Position numbers and translations under genes: made by a program. Below, piece after piece: positions 26,418 through 36,083 of a DNA stretch of 64,000 nucleotides. A model generated the notes under the pieces. It saw nothing but the letters and a program-made list of their open reading frames with translations. It ran no database searches and was not told the DNA's origin. Each line of letters begins with the position of its first letter. Within the stretch, counting starts at the first letter, position 1. The stretch covers positions 62,001 to 126,000 of the forward strand of contig NZ_RDQF01000004.1 in assembly GCF_004114425.1 (NCBI RefSeq). The letters are read 5' to 3'. Source of the stretch: Bradyrhizobium vignae. Lineage in GTDB: Bacteria > Pseudomonadota > Alphaproteobacteria > Rhizobiales > Xanthobacteraceae.

Positions 26418-26993
26418 ATGCCGGGCAAGCAGGCGAAAATTTTAGCCGCCGACCAGATCGACAACCTCCTACTCTTTGCCGAAACGACTCGGTATCCGCT
26501 TAGAGACCGCGTTATCGTCTTGCTATCTGTTAAAGCTGGCCTTCGAGCCGCTGAAATTGCGAATCTCACGTGGGAGATGGTTCTCGATCCAAACGGCGGC
26601 ATTAGCACGGCGTTGGAGTTGAGAAACTGCGCTGCAAAGAAGGGGCACGGCCGGATCATCCCTATCCATGCCGATCTTCGAGAGGCGCTCTGCGAGCTTC
26701 AAGGGACATCCGAGCCTTCACGGCCTGTCGTGCTTTCGGAGCGGGGAAGCAAGATGAAAGCGCGCAGCATCGTTATCTGGTTTAGCCGCGCATACCGCGC
26801 GCTCAACCTTGATGGCTGCTCCTCACATTCAGGTCGGAGGACATTTATCACTCGGGCGGCTCGACTCGTGCATAAGGCGGGTGGATCCTTGCGCGATGTT
26901 CAGTTGCTTGCTGGACATCGCTCGATCCAGACCACGCAGGGGTACATCGACGGCGACAGTGACGCCCAGCGGAGGTTGGTATCCCTGATCTAG
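26418..26993 (+). CDS. Tyrosine recombinase, catalytic domain only
   Basis: This 191-residue phage-integrase-family catalytic domain has the first active Arg in SVKAGLRAAEIANLTW, the H-x-x-R box in SSHSGRRTFITR, and the second box with the tyrosine nucleophile in LLAGHRSIQTTQGYID. The N-terminal core-binding domain of full integrases is missing; either the family is naturally short or the start has been lost. ATG 26418 has no strong ribosome site. Similar short recombinases occur in rhizobial islands. It may have mobilised part of the island, though it is 6 kb from the tRNA-fMet boundary. Confidence 0.85.
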   Translation: MPGKQAKILAADQIDNLLLFAETTRYPLRDRVIVLLSVKAGLRAAEIANLTWEMVLDPNGGISTALELRNCAAKKGHGRIIPIHADLREALCELQGTSEPSRPVVLSERGSKMKARSIVIWFSRAYRALNLDGCSSHSGRRTFITRAARLVHKAGGSLRDVQLLAGHRSIQTTQGYIDGDSDAQRRLVSLI

Positions 26994-27028
26994 GACCGCG
27001 TTCGCGTAGTCTACAACCGCCCCGCAAG

Positions 27029-28054
27029 ATGGCGGCAAAGGTGACTGCTCCGTGTACCGACAATATTGAACCACGCGCGCAGGCCGACGCTTTGATCCGC
27101 GCCGTCTGCACGTTCGCCGGATCACTATCGCTACTCGATGAGATAGACGACGAGATTCGTCACGCGGGCCTGGATCAAGCTGTCGCGTCGGGCGATACGC
27201 GCCCCATTTTTGATTGGCTCCTAACGGCGTTCAGCTTTCAGGGTATTTCCGACCGGGTTGCTCGGAGCTACATGGAGAAGCATGGGAGCGCGTCCTGGGC
27301 CAAACTGGAGGCGAGCCTCCAAGCTTGCCCCTCCTGCCCCAAGCTCCAAAGCTATTGGGATTACGAGGGCTGCCGGTATGACAAGGGCAGCTTTACTTGC
27401 GCCGAGCCCGATCATATCGAGGCTTGCCCTGTACCCCGTCCAAGACTCCGCAATGGGAGGTTGAGTCAGACTGCGGCCTCATTCTTCCTATTCATCCGGG
27501 ACATCGCTGGGGGCGATCTCATTGGCTGGATCGATAGCCAATTGGAAGCCACCACAGGGTCATCTGACGCCGATTTGGAGGCTGCCAGACAGGAAGCCCT
27601 GATCGGCCCCCTCCGAGAAGTTTTCGGAGTGGCCGACAAGGTCCTGACGAATGCGCTGTCCTGGCTGATGATAGGGGCGCGCAACCACAGGCCCATTTGG
27701 TTCGAGACCGGAAAGGCCATGCTCGTCATTGATACGCTGGTCCACAATTTCTTGCACCGTACCGGCATTCTGGAGAACTGCGGCATTCCCCATCGGTACG
27801 GCCCGGCCTGCTACGCCAAAGGCGGCTGCGCCGAGATCATCCGGCGTGCCGCAGAACGGATTGACGCCCGCTCCTTCAATCCGATCTTTCCAAAGGTTTT
27901 TCCGCGCTTTGTCCAGCACGCCATCTGGCGATATTGCGCCGCGGACGGCCTAGACCTGTGCAATGGCAATCGAATTGACGACCGCGAGGCGTGCCAAATC
28001 AGCTACTGCTACCTCTTTCGAATCTGCGGTCGAAAACCGATAAAATCGACGTAA
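27029..28054 (+). CDS. Cys-rich HhH-GPD-like protein (possible DNA glycosylase)
   Basis: This 341-residue protein starts at ATG 27029. The block FGVADKVLTNALSWLM followed by IDTLVHNFLHRTGIL resembles the helix-hairpin-helix and catalytic-Asp region (VDTHVxRvxxRtG) of endonuclease III/MutY proteins, with Asp235 in the Asp position. An unusual Cys array lies around residues 94-135 (CPSC, then C, C, C at wide spacing) and more Cys at the end (DLCNGNRI, EACQISYCYLFRIC), which might bind zinc or an Fe-S cluster. If the reading is right it is a base-excision or modified-base enzyme. This is motif-level inference. Confidence 0.45.
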   Translation: MAAKVTAPCTDNIEPRAQADALIRAVCTFAGSLSLLDEIDDEIRHAGLDQAVASGDTRPIFDWLLTAFSFQGISDRVARSYMEKHGSASWAKLEASLQACPSCPKLQSYWDYEGCRYDKGSFTCAEPDHIEACPVPRPRLRNGRLSQTAASFFLFIRDIAGGDLIGWIDSQLEATTGSSDADLEAARQEALIGPLREVFGVADKVLTNALSWLMIGARNHRPIWFETGKAMLVIDTLVHNFLHRTGILENCGIPHRYGPACYAKGGCAEIIRRAAERIDARSFNPIFPKVFPRFVQHAIWRYCAADGLDLCNGNRIDDREACQISYCYLFRICGRKPIKST

Positions 28055-28227
28055 TTTCAGATATTTACTACACTTTCAGATGCTTGTTCTCGACCATTTA
28101 TTAGCGTATACTGTATAGGCAAGGTCGATTCACGACTTTGCTGGTTTTAGACTTGGAAATACTTCGGGGAATACTTGAATTCACCCCGACCTTCTGGGAC
28201 TAAAATCACCATTCAATCGCGGATTGA

Positions 28228-28249
28228 GGGAGCCTGTCGGCTCCCTTTC
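28228..28249 (+). terminator. Terminator-like hairpin
   Basis: GGGAGCC (28228-28234) and GGCTCCC (28239-28245) enclose a TGTC loop and are followed by TTTC. It lies between the Cys-rich gene and the next gene, close upstream of the latter's ribosome site, so it could end the first transcript or attenuate the second. Confidence 0.5.
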
Positions 28250-28268
28250 GCATTTCTGGGAGCAGCAG

Positions 28269-28889
28269 ATGGGTAAGAAAACTGGGAAGACCACACCGGC
28301 AAAGGTTGATCCGGTCTACGTCCTGGGACTCGACGCCAACGGCAAACCGCGCGGCGCTCGGTTCGCCGAGCTAAAGGACAGCATCGTGTCGGCGGCCATG
28401 GACCTGAAGTGCCGCGTCTTGATCGACCAACCGGAAGCCGTGTCAGCGTTGGGTATGAAGCTGCCGGTAGGACGAGTTTACGGCGGCGGCAAGGTCGTAA
28501 GGCTGTTCGTCCCGAATATCAGGCGCGAACTCTACGACAAGATACTGGAAGCGGCGGGTCCGCTTGCAGACGGAGAGCCTGCCGCCGAAAGAGCCCACGT
28601 TGCGGGTCTTACGTCCGAGAACCCTCAGGCAAAAGGCGAAACGGATGCTGCGACGGACCACGTGAGGTGCATCTCGCCGGTAACATCGGGCTTGCCGCGC
28701 AGTTGGGAGGAAATCACCGTCGGCCACATGGTGCTGGCCCATGAGTCGCCTGACGATGGCTGGTGGGAGGCGGTCGTTATAAAGCGCGAGGAAGAGATTC
28801 TGACCTTGCGGTATCGCGACGCACCCAAGCTGCCAAAGTTTATTCGGCACATCAACACGGTCGCATTGGTCAACCCCGGCCCAGCCTAA
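28269..28889 (+). CDS. Hypothetical protein (206 aa)
   Basis: ATG 28269 was chosen because it follows GGGAGCAGCAG; the upstream codons are shadow of the hairpin. The N-terminus MGKKTGKTTPAKVDP is basic. A small beta-rich block follows (VYVLGLDANGKPRGARFAEL, VVRLFVPN). The C-terminal part has WEEITVGHMVLAHES, GWWEAVVIKREEEILTLRYR, which looks like a Tudor/SH3-like barrel, a fold often used to bind nucleic acid or peptides. The protein has no family I can name. It lies with DUF3768 and a membrane-anchored gene in a run of small accessory genes. Confidence 0.62.
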   Translation: MGKKTGKTTPAKVDPVYVLGLDANGKPRGARFAELKDSIVSAAMDLKCRVLIDQPEAVSALGMKLPVGRVYGGGKVVRLFVPNIRRELYDKILEAAGPLADGEPAAERAHVAGLTSENPQAKGETDAATDHVRCISPVTSGLPRSWEEITVGHMVLAHESPDDGWWEAVVIKREEEILTLRYRDAPKLPKFIRHINTVALVNPGPA

Positions 28890-28902
28890 AAAACGCAACA
28901 TC

Positions 28903-28924
28903 GGCTCGGACCTTGGTCCGAGCC
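28903..28924. repeat. 10-bp perfect hairpin
   Basis: GGCTCGGACC (28903-28912) and GGTCCGAGCC (28915-28924) enclose two bases. It starts 13 bases after the stop of the preceding gene and is likely a transcript end or RNA-stabilising hairpin; the following T-run is weak. Confidence 0.5.
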
Positions 28925-29002
28925 ATACCTTCTAGACGCCCTGGCCTATGCCACCGGGGCGGTCACTCCAAATCCAATCCCAACATTCACAGGAGACAAA
29001 CC

Positions 29003-29341
29003 ATGTCTACGGACACGGATCGCATACGCACGCTCAATGATGATCTTCGGAAGCACCTTGTCGGTGGCGCAGCCGTCATCACGGCAGGGATCGCTGAACT
29101 TGGATCGGAAGCTGTCGAACGTTTGGTCAAAACCATAGCGATCTTTGATGGCTTTTGTAGCGCCACCCATCCTCACAGCGAGCATGACTTTGGCGTCTTT
29201 GATTTCGACGGGACTGCCGTGATGTTCAAGATCGACTACTACGACAAGTCGTTGACCTATCACTCGCCCGACGCTGCCGATCCGGCCGTTACCGAGCGAG
29301 TGATCACGATCATGAGGGCAGACGAGTATTTGCCGCGATAA
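29003..29341 (+). CDS. DUF3768 family protein
   Basis: The product has 112 residues from ATG 29003, with ribosome site AGGAGACAAA seven bases upstream. The blocks RIRTLNDDLRKHLVGGAAVI, SEHDFGVFDFDG, FKIDYYD and a C-terminal ITIMRADEY are the recurrent pattern of DUF3768, a small family abundant on plasmids and genomic islands of alphaproteobacteria. Its role is unknown; linkage to mobile DNA suggests an element-maintenance or anti-defence function. The longer open frame upstream is not used. Confidence 0.82.
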   Translation: MSTDTDRIRTLNDDLRKHLVGGAAVITAGIAELGSEAVERLVKTIAIFDGFCSATHPHSEHDFGVFDFDGTAVMFKIDYYDKSLTYHSPDAADPAVTERVITIMRADEYLPR

Positions 29342-29417
29342 CGGCTTCCTCGTATCTCATTCCCTCAGATCAGCATCTTCCCATCACCCCAAAAGAATGC
29401 CCCCCTGGAGATTATCT

Positions 29418-29837
29418 ATGAGCGAACAAGTGTCTGTACCTCCACCGATACCGTCAGCTTCAAAGCCAAAAAGAAAGTGGCGCTGGCTAAAGATTCTACT
29501 CGGAATCCTCGCGGCAGGATTTTTGGTCGTAAGAATCTTCGGCAGCTACAATCCTGTGGATTTGGAGTTGGTTCGAAGAGACCTTTTCGACGCCGCGCAC
29601 GACGGCAAGGTCTTGGAAATGACAAACGTAGGCAGCAAGCCGGTCAAGCTCCTCCGCATCACTATCAATGATCGGCCTGATTGCAGCGTCTCTCGACTCT
29701 CTTTCGTCGATAACTCCCCGCTATTTCCCTCAGTCATGAGGATTGGGGACCAGCTTAGTCTAGTAAGCTCATGTCAAATTGTTCGGGCCACGGCCGAGAC
29801 CGACCAGGGTTCAAACACCTACTCGTTTAATCGGTAA
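29418..29837 (+). CDS. Membrane-anchored hypothetical protein (139 aa)
   Basis: It starts at ATG 29418, 12 bases after a GGAG. The product has a Pro-rich cytoplasmic head (VPPPIPSASKPKRKWRW), one transmembrane helix at about 22-42 (LKILLGILAAGFLVV) and a beta-rich periplasmic domain (LFDAAHDGKVLEMTNV, VKLLRITINDRPDC) with two Cys that could pair. This is the plan of a bitopic inner-membrane protein. No family is recognised. It is followed by a strong terminator at 29851. Confidence 0.65.
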   Translation: MSEQVSVPPPIPSASKPKRKWRWLKILLGILAAGFLVVRIFGSYNPVDLELVRRDLFDAAHDGKVLEMTNVGSKPVKLLRITINDRPDCSVSRLSFVDNSPLFPSVMRIGDQLSLVSSCQIVRATAETDQGSNTYSFNR

Positions 29838-29850
29838 CGGCTGTAGGGGA

Positions 29851-29880
29851 GCCGGGCGTCCGCTCGGACGCCCGGCTTTT
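29851..29880 (+). terminator. Rho-independent terminator
   Basis: A perfect 11-bp GC-rich stem (29851-29861 with 29866-29876) encloses a GCTC loop and is followed by TTTT. It lies 13 bases after the stop of the membrane-anchored gene. Confidence 0.85.
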
Positions 29881-29988
29881 CACTGCAGCGGCCAAGCTCA
29901 TGAACATGGCAGCGCTGTTACGGCCCGGAGGCGATTGGAATGACTAGCTCTCGTAAAGGAGGAGGGAACTTCTTACGCAAGTGCATGG

Positions 29989-31536
29989 CTACACATAGAA
30001 CTTGAATGGCTGGCGATCCGCGCCCTTAGCAGAGCCCATTGTCAGCACTTCTCCGACCATGCTGGCGAAACGAACCGTTACGGGTAGACCATCGTTATAG
30101 TTGCAGGAGTTATAGTTGATCTTCGTCAATCCCATTATGTCACTCAGGATAGTCGATAGTTCCGGCATTGCCTTCTTACTTTTAAGAGCAGTGATGAAGA
30201 GCGGATTCGGCGTCTCAGGCCCGATATAAGTGTCGAGCTGCGGGACGTAGCCATTCGTCCAAAGGTAGGCGTTTTTTTCGTCGAGCAGCATCGCCGTGCC
30301 ACGCAAGACTGGATAGTCACCGTCACGAAAAAGCTTGGTCTCTCCCGAGGTCGTCTTGATGCGCACGCCAACCACGTTGGTGGTCGCGGGTGTCGCTGCT
30401 TCAAAGGCTGTCCATTCTTCATCATTGTAAAAAGTCTGCCCGTGTATGAAGAGTTCCTGTGGCGCACATCCATGAATCTCTTCGTATGTAGTCAAGACCT
30501 TCTTGATCAAGTCCTTCGCTGCCTCTGCACTCAGATGGTAATCGTAGTCCCCCTTTTTCCAAGGTCCGTTAGCACCCCGAAAAACAACTCCATCACCTTC
30601 GCTCAAAAACATCTGAGCTGCACAGCAGGCGTGATCCGACACATCGCCGGGAAGCGTCTTGTAAACAAGCCCAATATAGCAAACGCCTTTTCGGATGCCT
30701 GACAGCTTCCACGGCGGCTTGGGTTGCGTCTTGTAGTAAAGGCCGGTCGCTAGATTCCAAGCGACTGTGGCGACATCCTGTGTCCTGCGAAGAGGATAGC
30801 CTGCCCTATTCTTGAATTCCTCAGGCACCAACGTGGTCTCTCGCAATATTTGCGTCGGGGAAAGAGTTAGATACTCCGCCTTGACCTGTCGGTGAAAATC
30901 CGGCGCATCGTCAAAAAGGTCCTCCTCGGTTAGCACTTCCTTCAACAAAGGAAGATCAGATCGTGTCCTCTTTCTCTTCTCAAAACTGCCAAGCACCATG
31001 GGAAGCCCGGTGCGACGTGAGTTTGGCTTGCATCGCTCGAAAATGATTTCCGGTACAACCAAGATCCACAAATCGACTGAACGCTCATCGTTCTCTCGGT
31101 GTTTGCGAGTTTTGTCAGCGTAGAGCTTAACAACCTTCTTTACCGCTTCGTGCAAATTTACAATTCGTGTCGCGGCGTCGATTGCTTTCGCGTCCAATAC
31201 GCACGTTACAAATTCAGCATCGTTCAACGAGATCCCGAAGGCTTCCTCAAGGCCAGGGAAATTAGCAAGATGCAACCTATCCTGCTTTTCCGTCTTTCCC
31301 GGCGGAGGGACGGGTATCCCTTTTTTCAGGCACGCCGCCCATGCGCGGAAGTATTTTATTCCCGATATCGTACCAATCACGCCAACGCGGACTTCCTTCG
31401 TTTTTTTCGATTTTTCGTGAGGGCCGTACAGGAATAGTCCGTCCTTCGGGTGCGGCGTCGTTTGCTTGAAATTAAACTCAAGTAGAGGCTCGTTGAAATG
31501 GACTACCTGCAGCGAACGCTCCGGAAAGCTTGTCAC
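29989..31536 (-). CDS. Short prokaryotic Argonaute (MID-PIWI) of a SPARTA system
   Basis: This 515-residue protein is the length of a short Argonaute (MID plus PIWI, no PAZ). The PIWI half shows [11 protein letters not shown] where an active enzyme has the first Asp, then [15 protein letters not shown], then [14 protein letters not shown], ending in KFYV. The catalytic DEDX acids are not where expected, so it should be an inactive, guide-binding Argonaute. In SPARTA it uses RNA guides to sense invading DNA and activates its TIR partner. It starts at GTG 31536 overlapping the TIR-APAZ stop. Frame and length are intact. Confidence 0.88.
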   Translation of the reverse strand: MTSFPERSLQVVHFNEPLLEFNFKQTTPHPKDGLFLYGPHEKSKKTKEVRVGVIGTISGIKYFRAWAACLKKGIPVPPPGKTEKQDRLHLANFPGLEEAFGISLNDAEFVTCVLDAKAIDAATRIVNLHEAVKKVVKLYADKTRKHRENDERSVDLWILVVPEIIFERCKPNSRRTGLPMVLGSFEKRKRTRSDLPLLKEVLTEEDLFDDAPDFHRQVKAEYLTLSPTQILRETTLVPEEFKNRAGYPLRRTQDVATVAWNLATGLYYKTQPKPPWKLSGIRKGVCYIGLVYKTLPGDVSDHACCAAQMFLSEGDGVVFRGANGPWKKGDYDYHLSAEAAKDLIKKVLTTYEEIHGCAPQELFIHGQTFYNDEEWTAFEAATPATTNVVGVRIKTTSGETKLFRDGDYPVLRGTAMLLDEKNAYLWTNGYVPQLDTYIGPETPNPLFITALKSKKAMPELSTILSDIMGLTKINYNSCNYNDGLPVTVRFASMVGEVLTMGSAKGADRQPFKFYV

Positions 31537-32945
31537 GTTTCTTCCTCCGGTTCGGGACGCCCGAGGGTTGACGGATCGATTTCCTCATCCTCGTCTTGTA
31601 AAACTGAGGGAAGGACAGTGCTCACGGGTGAGGAGAACAGTTGCGGAGCTGCTTCGACGCGGACGGTAGCGGCTTTTCCCAGTTCGAGCAGCATGACCGA
31701 CCTATCGCCGGACAAAAGCTCCAAAAAGGCAAGAAGCCGTCCTTGCCATTGTCTATTTCGCCAGCCTTTGCAGACTGTCCGCCGCAACCGGTGCTGCTTT
31801 TTTGGGTCTTGAAGCGGATCGTCGGCCTCACCATCCAGTATCGGCGCGAACAATACCCGCGATTTTAGTTTGAGATGCGGAAAAGGCCAAAAAGACGGAA
31901 GAACCGAAACGCCATACTGCCAGACATGCCCCTTAGCAACGTTTCGAAGCATTGAAGAACGGCGCTCACCTTGCGTTCCCCAAGCGATCTTCTTACCGAT
32001 TGGCGTTTGACCTTTTCCGACATGGAAGCCGACCGCGTTCGAGTAGTGGTATTCGAGAAGTCCTCGCTTTTGGCAGTAAGAATTCCACGCCTGCCTAAAC
32101 ATGGAATGCGCTACATTCGATGCGTCCTGTCGCTTTATGTTTGCAGGTTCGTATCCAGATTCCACGAACGCCATTAGCGGCACCGAATGAACTAGGACAA
32201 AGCGGCCCACATCACCGAAGATCGCGGCTACCTCATCGGCAGATTGGAAGGTAACGAACCCGCCCTGCATGAGCGCAACCGGGTAAGGGCTCTTAGGTGC
32301 AATCTTTGCAAGAGCATCGCGGTCAATCACACCGCTTGCTTCGAAATAGTTTATGGTGTCCGGAGCTTCCGAAATTCTCAGCCAATTGGAAGTTAGCCGC
32401 TCCGGCTCTTCCTTGAGCGCCACACCTCCGCGGCGGCGATAAAGCTCCCAGCTCGGCTGAATAATAGCGGCTTGAGTCCTGACGGGGACTTTCTGCCGTT
32501 TCAGGGTTTCCAGCAGCTTCTCTAAGCCTTCCGCCCACCCACGAACAAAGTCGATATATTGGAGACCTGCGATACCAAAGAGCTTTTTATAGGGCCTTAT
32601 CCGCAGTGGGATCACAAATCGCGGATCCTTAAGCTCTTTGGCAAGGTCCAAGCCAATCTCAATCTCTTCCTGCACGCCCGCAGCAGCAAGTGTCTCGTTG
32701 CTACAGCAGAGTAGCATCTTGCACGCCTGATTTTGCAGGGTTGAGGTGATGACGTTTCGCCAACGGTCACCGGGTTCGAGGGTGCGAATATCTGTGAAAA
32801 CCTTGTAACCCGCCGCCTCAAGCTTCGGTGCGAGCCAAAGCGCAAACTCATCGTCTCCGGGTGTTGCTTTGCTCAGGAAGACGACATCGCGCACTTCCGG
32901 CGCGCTGGCCAGCGGAACTGATTGAGCGACGCGTTCTTCCATCAT
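31533..32945 (-). CDS. TIR-APAZ effector of a SPARTA system
   Basis: The product has 470 residues. A TIR domain lies at about 18-150, with [46 protein letters not shown] and the EE pair in [11 protein letters not shown] near the NADase-glutamate position. The APAZ region (165 to the end) lies against the Argonaute. SPARTA complexes degrade NAD+ on detecting plasmid or phage nucleic acid, killing or arresting the cell. Gene order (effector first, overlapping GTGA with the Argonaute) is typical. Start choice between ATG 32945 and 32942 is open. Confidence 0.86.
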   Translation of the reverse strand: MMEERVAQSVPLASAPEVRDVVFLSKATPGDDEFALWLAPKLEAAGYKVFTDIRTLEPGDRWRNVITSTLQNQACKMLLCCSNETLAAAGVQEEIEIGLDLAKELKDPRFVIPLRIRPYKKLFGIAGLQYIDFVRGWAEGLEKLLETLKRQKVPVRTQAAIIQPSWELYRRRGGVALKEEPERLTSNWLRISEAPDTINYFEASGVIDRDALAKIAPKSPYPVALMQGGFVTFQSADEVAAIFGDVGRFVLVHSVPLMAFVESGYEPANIKRQDASNVAHSMFRQAWNSYCQKRGLLEYHYSNAVGFHVGKGQTPIGKKIAWGTQGERRSSMLRNVAKGHVWQYGVSVLPSFWPFPHLKLKSRVLFAPILDGEADDPLQDPKKQHRLRRTVCKGWRNRQWQGRLLAFLELLSGDRSVMLLELGKAATVRVEAAPQLFSSPVSTVLPSVLQDEDEEIDPSTLGRPEPEEET

Positions 32946-33115
32946 AGCCCCAACCGATTCGGTTAGCAGCGATGGTACACGCGGTAGGCAGTTGCCCTCT
33001 CAATGTTCTGCAATTTCATCGTGTGCCCACAGGTACCATGCAAACCGGGATGACGGGGGCGTGAATGCTTAGAGGTTCCTTTTCGGTGGCGACACGGTGG
33101 CGACACGGCCTCAAA

Positions 33116-33144
33116 ACAAAAAAGCCGCCCCGAAGGACGGCTTT
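33116..33144 (-). terminator. Terminator of the tRNA-fMet gene
   Basis: On the minus strand, GCCGTCC and GGGCGGC flank a TTCG tetraloop and are followed by six T (A at 33118-33123 on the plus strand). It is 32 bases past the tRNA 3' end. A tandem 11-bp repeat, GGTGGCGACAC, lies just beyond at about 33086-33107. Confidence 0.85.
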
Positions 33145-33175
33145 CTGAAAACCTCGTATAATCAGAGGCTTGTCT

Positions 33176-33252
<77 letters not shown>

Positions 33253-33563
33253 TTAAACACTTGCGCGCCTTCGCCAAAATGCCGGGACGGTCGGTTGAGG
33301 CCGGCGCTGTTCGCGCAGCTTGCTTCTTCCGTCCCAAAGGCTTCCTTGGAAGGCAACCCGGGGGCAGTGCCCGTCGGGTGCGGGGCGTATGTATCAAGGC
33401 GAGGTGCCTTTGGAAAGGGCTGCGGGAACGTTTTTTTCGACTTTATGACAGGGAGATGGACGGATTTCGGCTCCGTTCCGCGCGCTCTTGCCAGAAGTTC
33501 CACAAAGGGCCAGCTTGCGGCAACAAGATTAAGGCTGGAACGCCGGTCGAGGGGAGGAAAGCC
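33253..33563. other. Intergenic between tRNA-fMet and the aldehyde dehydrogenase gene
   Basis: These 311 bases hold the tRNA promoter (minus strand) and the promoter of the dehydrogenase. Open frames here are extensions without ribosome sites. The composition is already that of the core chromosome toward the right. No repeat or RNA gene beyond the tRNA is seen. Confidence 0.5.
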
Positions 33564-34997
33564 GTGGACAAATCCCTGACGACCGCCCCGCTGCGGACGC
33601 TGGAGGAGGCCTTGCACGCCATGATCGTGCGGTCGCGGAGCGAGCCGGCGCCGGACCTTGCCGAGCGGCTCGACCGGCTGGCGCGGCTGCGCAGCGTCGT
33701 CGCCGACAATGAAGAGCGCTTCCGGCAGGCGATCACGGCCGATTTCGGCCACCGCTCGGCGGTCGAGACCACCATCGCCGAGATCATGCTGGTGTTCTCC
33801 GAGATCCGGCATGCGACAAAGCACCTCAAGACCTGGATGACGCCGCAGCGCGTCGCCACCGCGCTGCAATTCCTGCCCGCACGCAACCGGCTGATGCCAC
33901 AGCCGCTCGGCGTCGTCGGCATCATCGCGCCCTGGAATTACGCGCTCCAGCTCACGCTCGCGCCCGCGATCGGCGCCATTGCCGCCGGCAACCGGGTCAT
34001 CATCAAGCCGAGCGAGCTGGTCCCGCACTTCGCGGCGCTGCTGAAAGAGGCGGTCGGGGAGAAGTTCGATGCCGCGGAGGTGCTGGTCACCGGCGTCGAG
34101 GACGAGATCGCCACGGGCTTTGCGAGCCTGCCATTCGACCATCTCATGTTTACCGGCTCGGCGCGGGTCGGTCGGCTGGTCGCGGAGGCCGCGGGGCGCA
34201 ACCTGACGCCCGTTACGCTCGAGCTCGGCGGCAAGTCGCCTGCGATCATCGACGCCTCGGCCGATCTCGACGAGGCAGCCGAGCGCATCGCCTACGGCAA
34301 GCTGCTCAATGCCGGGCAGACCTGCATCGCGCCGGATTATGTGCTGGTGCCGGAGCGCTCGTTGCAGGCCTTCGCCGAGAAAGTGCGCGCGCAGATGCGG
34401 CGCATGTTCGGCACCGATCCCTCAAATGAGGACTACACCTCCATCGTTTCCGACCGGCATTATGCCCGGCTCGAAGGCCTGGTCGCGGATGCGGCGCAGC
34501 GTGGCGCGAAAATCCTGCAACCGGCAAAGCCGGATGATCCCAACTGGAAGGCGCATCGCAAATTCCCGCCGACGCTGATCCTTGGTGCGACCGAGGCGAT
34601 GGCGGTGATGCAGGAGGAGATCTTTGGGCCCGTGCTGCCGGTGCTCGGCACTCGCGATGCGGCGGAGGCGATCGCCTTCGTCAACGCCCGCGACCGGCCG
34701 CTAGCGCTGTATTGGTTCGGCAAGGAACGCAGCGCGCGCGATGAGGTGCTGGCGCGCACCGTCTCGGGCGGCGTCACGATCAACGACTGCCTGTTTCACT
34801 TCACGCAAATCAACCAGCCGATGGGCGGCGTCGGCGCCTCCGGCAGCGGCGTCTATCACGGCGAATGGGGCTTTAGGACGTTCAGCAAGCTGAAGCCGGT
34901 GTTCTATCGCTCCAAGTTCAACCGTCTCGCCGATCTCTATCCGCCCTACGGCGGCAAGATCGCGCGACTGGAGAAGTTGATGCGGCTCATGTCGTAG
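33564..34997 (+). CDS. calB: Coniferyl aldehyde dehydrogenase
   Basis: The product has 477 residues from GTG 33564 behind GGGGAGGAAA; longer frames run back into the tRNA. It is an NAD(P)-aldehyde dehydrogenase with IIAPWNYALQLTLAPAIGA, the cofactor loop FTGSARVGR, the Glu motif LELGGKSPAI, and the catalytic Cys in NAGQTCIAPDY. The end, KLKPVFYRSKFNRLADLYPP, is typical of the coniferyl-aldehyde branch, which oxidises coniferyl aldehyde to ferulate in lignin-monomer breakdown. Substrate assignment is by family likeness. It is the first core gene right of the tRNA. Confidence 0.85.
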   Translation: MDKSLTTAPLRTLEEALHAMIVRSRSEPAPDLAERLDRLARLRSVVADNEERFRQAITADFGHRSAVETTIAEIMLVFSEIRHATKHLKTWMTPQRVATALQFLPARNRLMPQPLGVVGIIAPWNYALQLTLAPAIGAIAAGNRVIIKPSELVPHFAALLKEAVGEKFDAAEVLVTGVEDEIATGFASLPFDHLMFTGSARVGRLVAEAAGRNLTPVTLELGGKSPAIIDASADLDEAAERIAYGKLLNAGQTCIAPDYVLVPERSLQAFAEKVRAQMRRMFGTDPSNEDYTSIVSDRHYARLEGLVADAAQRGAKILQPAKPDDPNWKAHRKFPPTLILGATEAMAVMQEEIFGPVLPVLGTRDAAEAIAFVNARDRPLALYWFGKERSARDEVLARTVSGGVTINDCLFHFTQINQPMGGVGASGSGVYHGEWGFRTFSKLKPVFYRSKFNRLADLYPPYGGKIARLEKLMRLMS

Positions 34998-35217
34998 ATC
35001 GTCAAACACCGTCATTGCGAGCCAACGGGTCTGCGATGGAGACGCCGGCGCTGCGCGCGCTGCAGACCAGGGACATGTTCACCGCCAATGTTCGAACCGA
35101 CGAAGACATCCGCAGCATTCTGCGGCAGCGCGTCGACACGGTCTATCACCCCGTCGGCCCGGCCTCCACCGGGACGACACCTGAGTGAATCGCGCTTGTC
35201 CGGGACGACGGAGAAAA

Positions 35218-35979
35218 TCAATTCAGCAGGAACCCGCCGTCCACCGTCACCACGCTCCCCGTCATGTACCGCGACGCGTTCGATGCCAGCAGCAGGATCG
35301 CGCCGTCGAGATCGGACTCGGCGCCGACGCGGCGCTGCGGGATGCGTTTGGCGAGGCGCTCGCCTGCCGGCGTCGACCAGAACGCGTGGTTCATCTCCGT
35401 GTCGATATAGCCCGGCGCGAGCGCGTTGATGCGGATGTTCTGCCCGGCGAGCTCCAGCGCCATCGCCTTGGTCGCCTGAATGATGCCGGCCTTGGAGATC
35501 GCGTAAGGCGAGACAGCCTTCAAGACGCCGGTGCCGAGCACGGAGGCGATGTTGACGATGTTGCCTGACTGCTTGCGCGCGATCATGCGGCGGGCGATCT
35601 CGGTCGCGAGGAAATAGGCGCCCTTGAGATTGGCGCCGATCACGGCATCCCAATCGGCCTCGGTCTGCTCGGTCGCGAGCTTCTCGATGGCGATGCCGGC
35701 ATTGTTGATCAGCACCGTGACGGCACCGAGCGCCGCTTCCGCCGCATCGACGGCCTTCGCGATCGAGGCCGTGTCGGTGACATCGAGCGCGACCGCAGCC
35801 GCGCGGCCGCCCTTGCCGCGGATCTCCTCCTCCAAGCTATTCAGCTTGTCAGTCTGCCGCGCGGCAAGCGCGACGGCCGCGCCATGCGCCGCCAGCACCC
35901 GGGCAAACTGCCGGCCCAGCCCCTGGCTCGCGCCCGTGACGAGGATGGTTTCTTGACTGACGTCGAATAGGTCTGACAT
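35218..35979 (-). CDS. SDR-family oxidoreductase
   Basis: This 253-residue short-chain dehydrogenase has the NAD(P) motif TGASQGLGRQFA, the NNAG strand LINNAGIAIE, the catalytic Ser in NIVNIASVLGTG, and the Tyr/Lys pair in SPYAISKAGI. The C-terminal TVDGGFLLN is typical. It likely reduces a keto group or oxidises an alcohol in a catabolic or fatty-acid-like path; the substrate is unknown. It is transcribed toward the convergent aldehyde dehydrogenase and away from the cvpA-like gene. Start ATG 35979. Confidence 0.88.
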   Translation of the reverse strand: MSDLFDVSQETILVTGASQGLGRQFARVLAAHGAAVALAARQTDKLNSLEEEIRGKGGRAAAVALDVTDTASIAKAVDAAEAALGAVTVLINNAGIAIEKLATEQTEADWDAVIGANLKGAYFLATEIARRMIARKQSGNIVNIASVLGTGVLKAVSPYAISKAGIIQATKAMALELAGQNIRINALAPGYIDTEMNHAFWSTPAGERLAKRIPQRRVGAESDLDGAILLLASNASRYMTGSVVTVDGGFLLN

Positions 35980-36083
35980 TGGCGATAACCCTTCGCTTTT
36001 GGAGCCATCAATACAGACGATTTTAACGATCTGAAACCGGAATGATCGGTTCGGCGTTCATTCGTCAGGCAGGGCTTTCGCTC

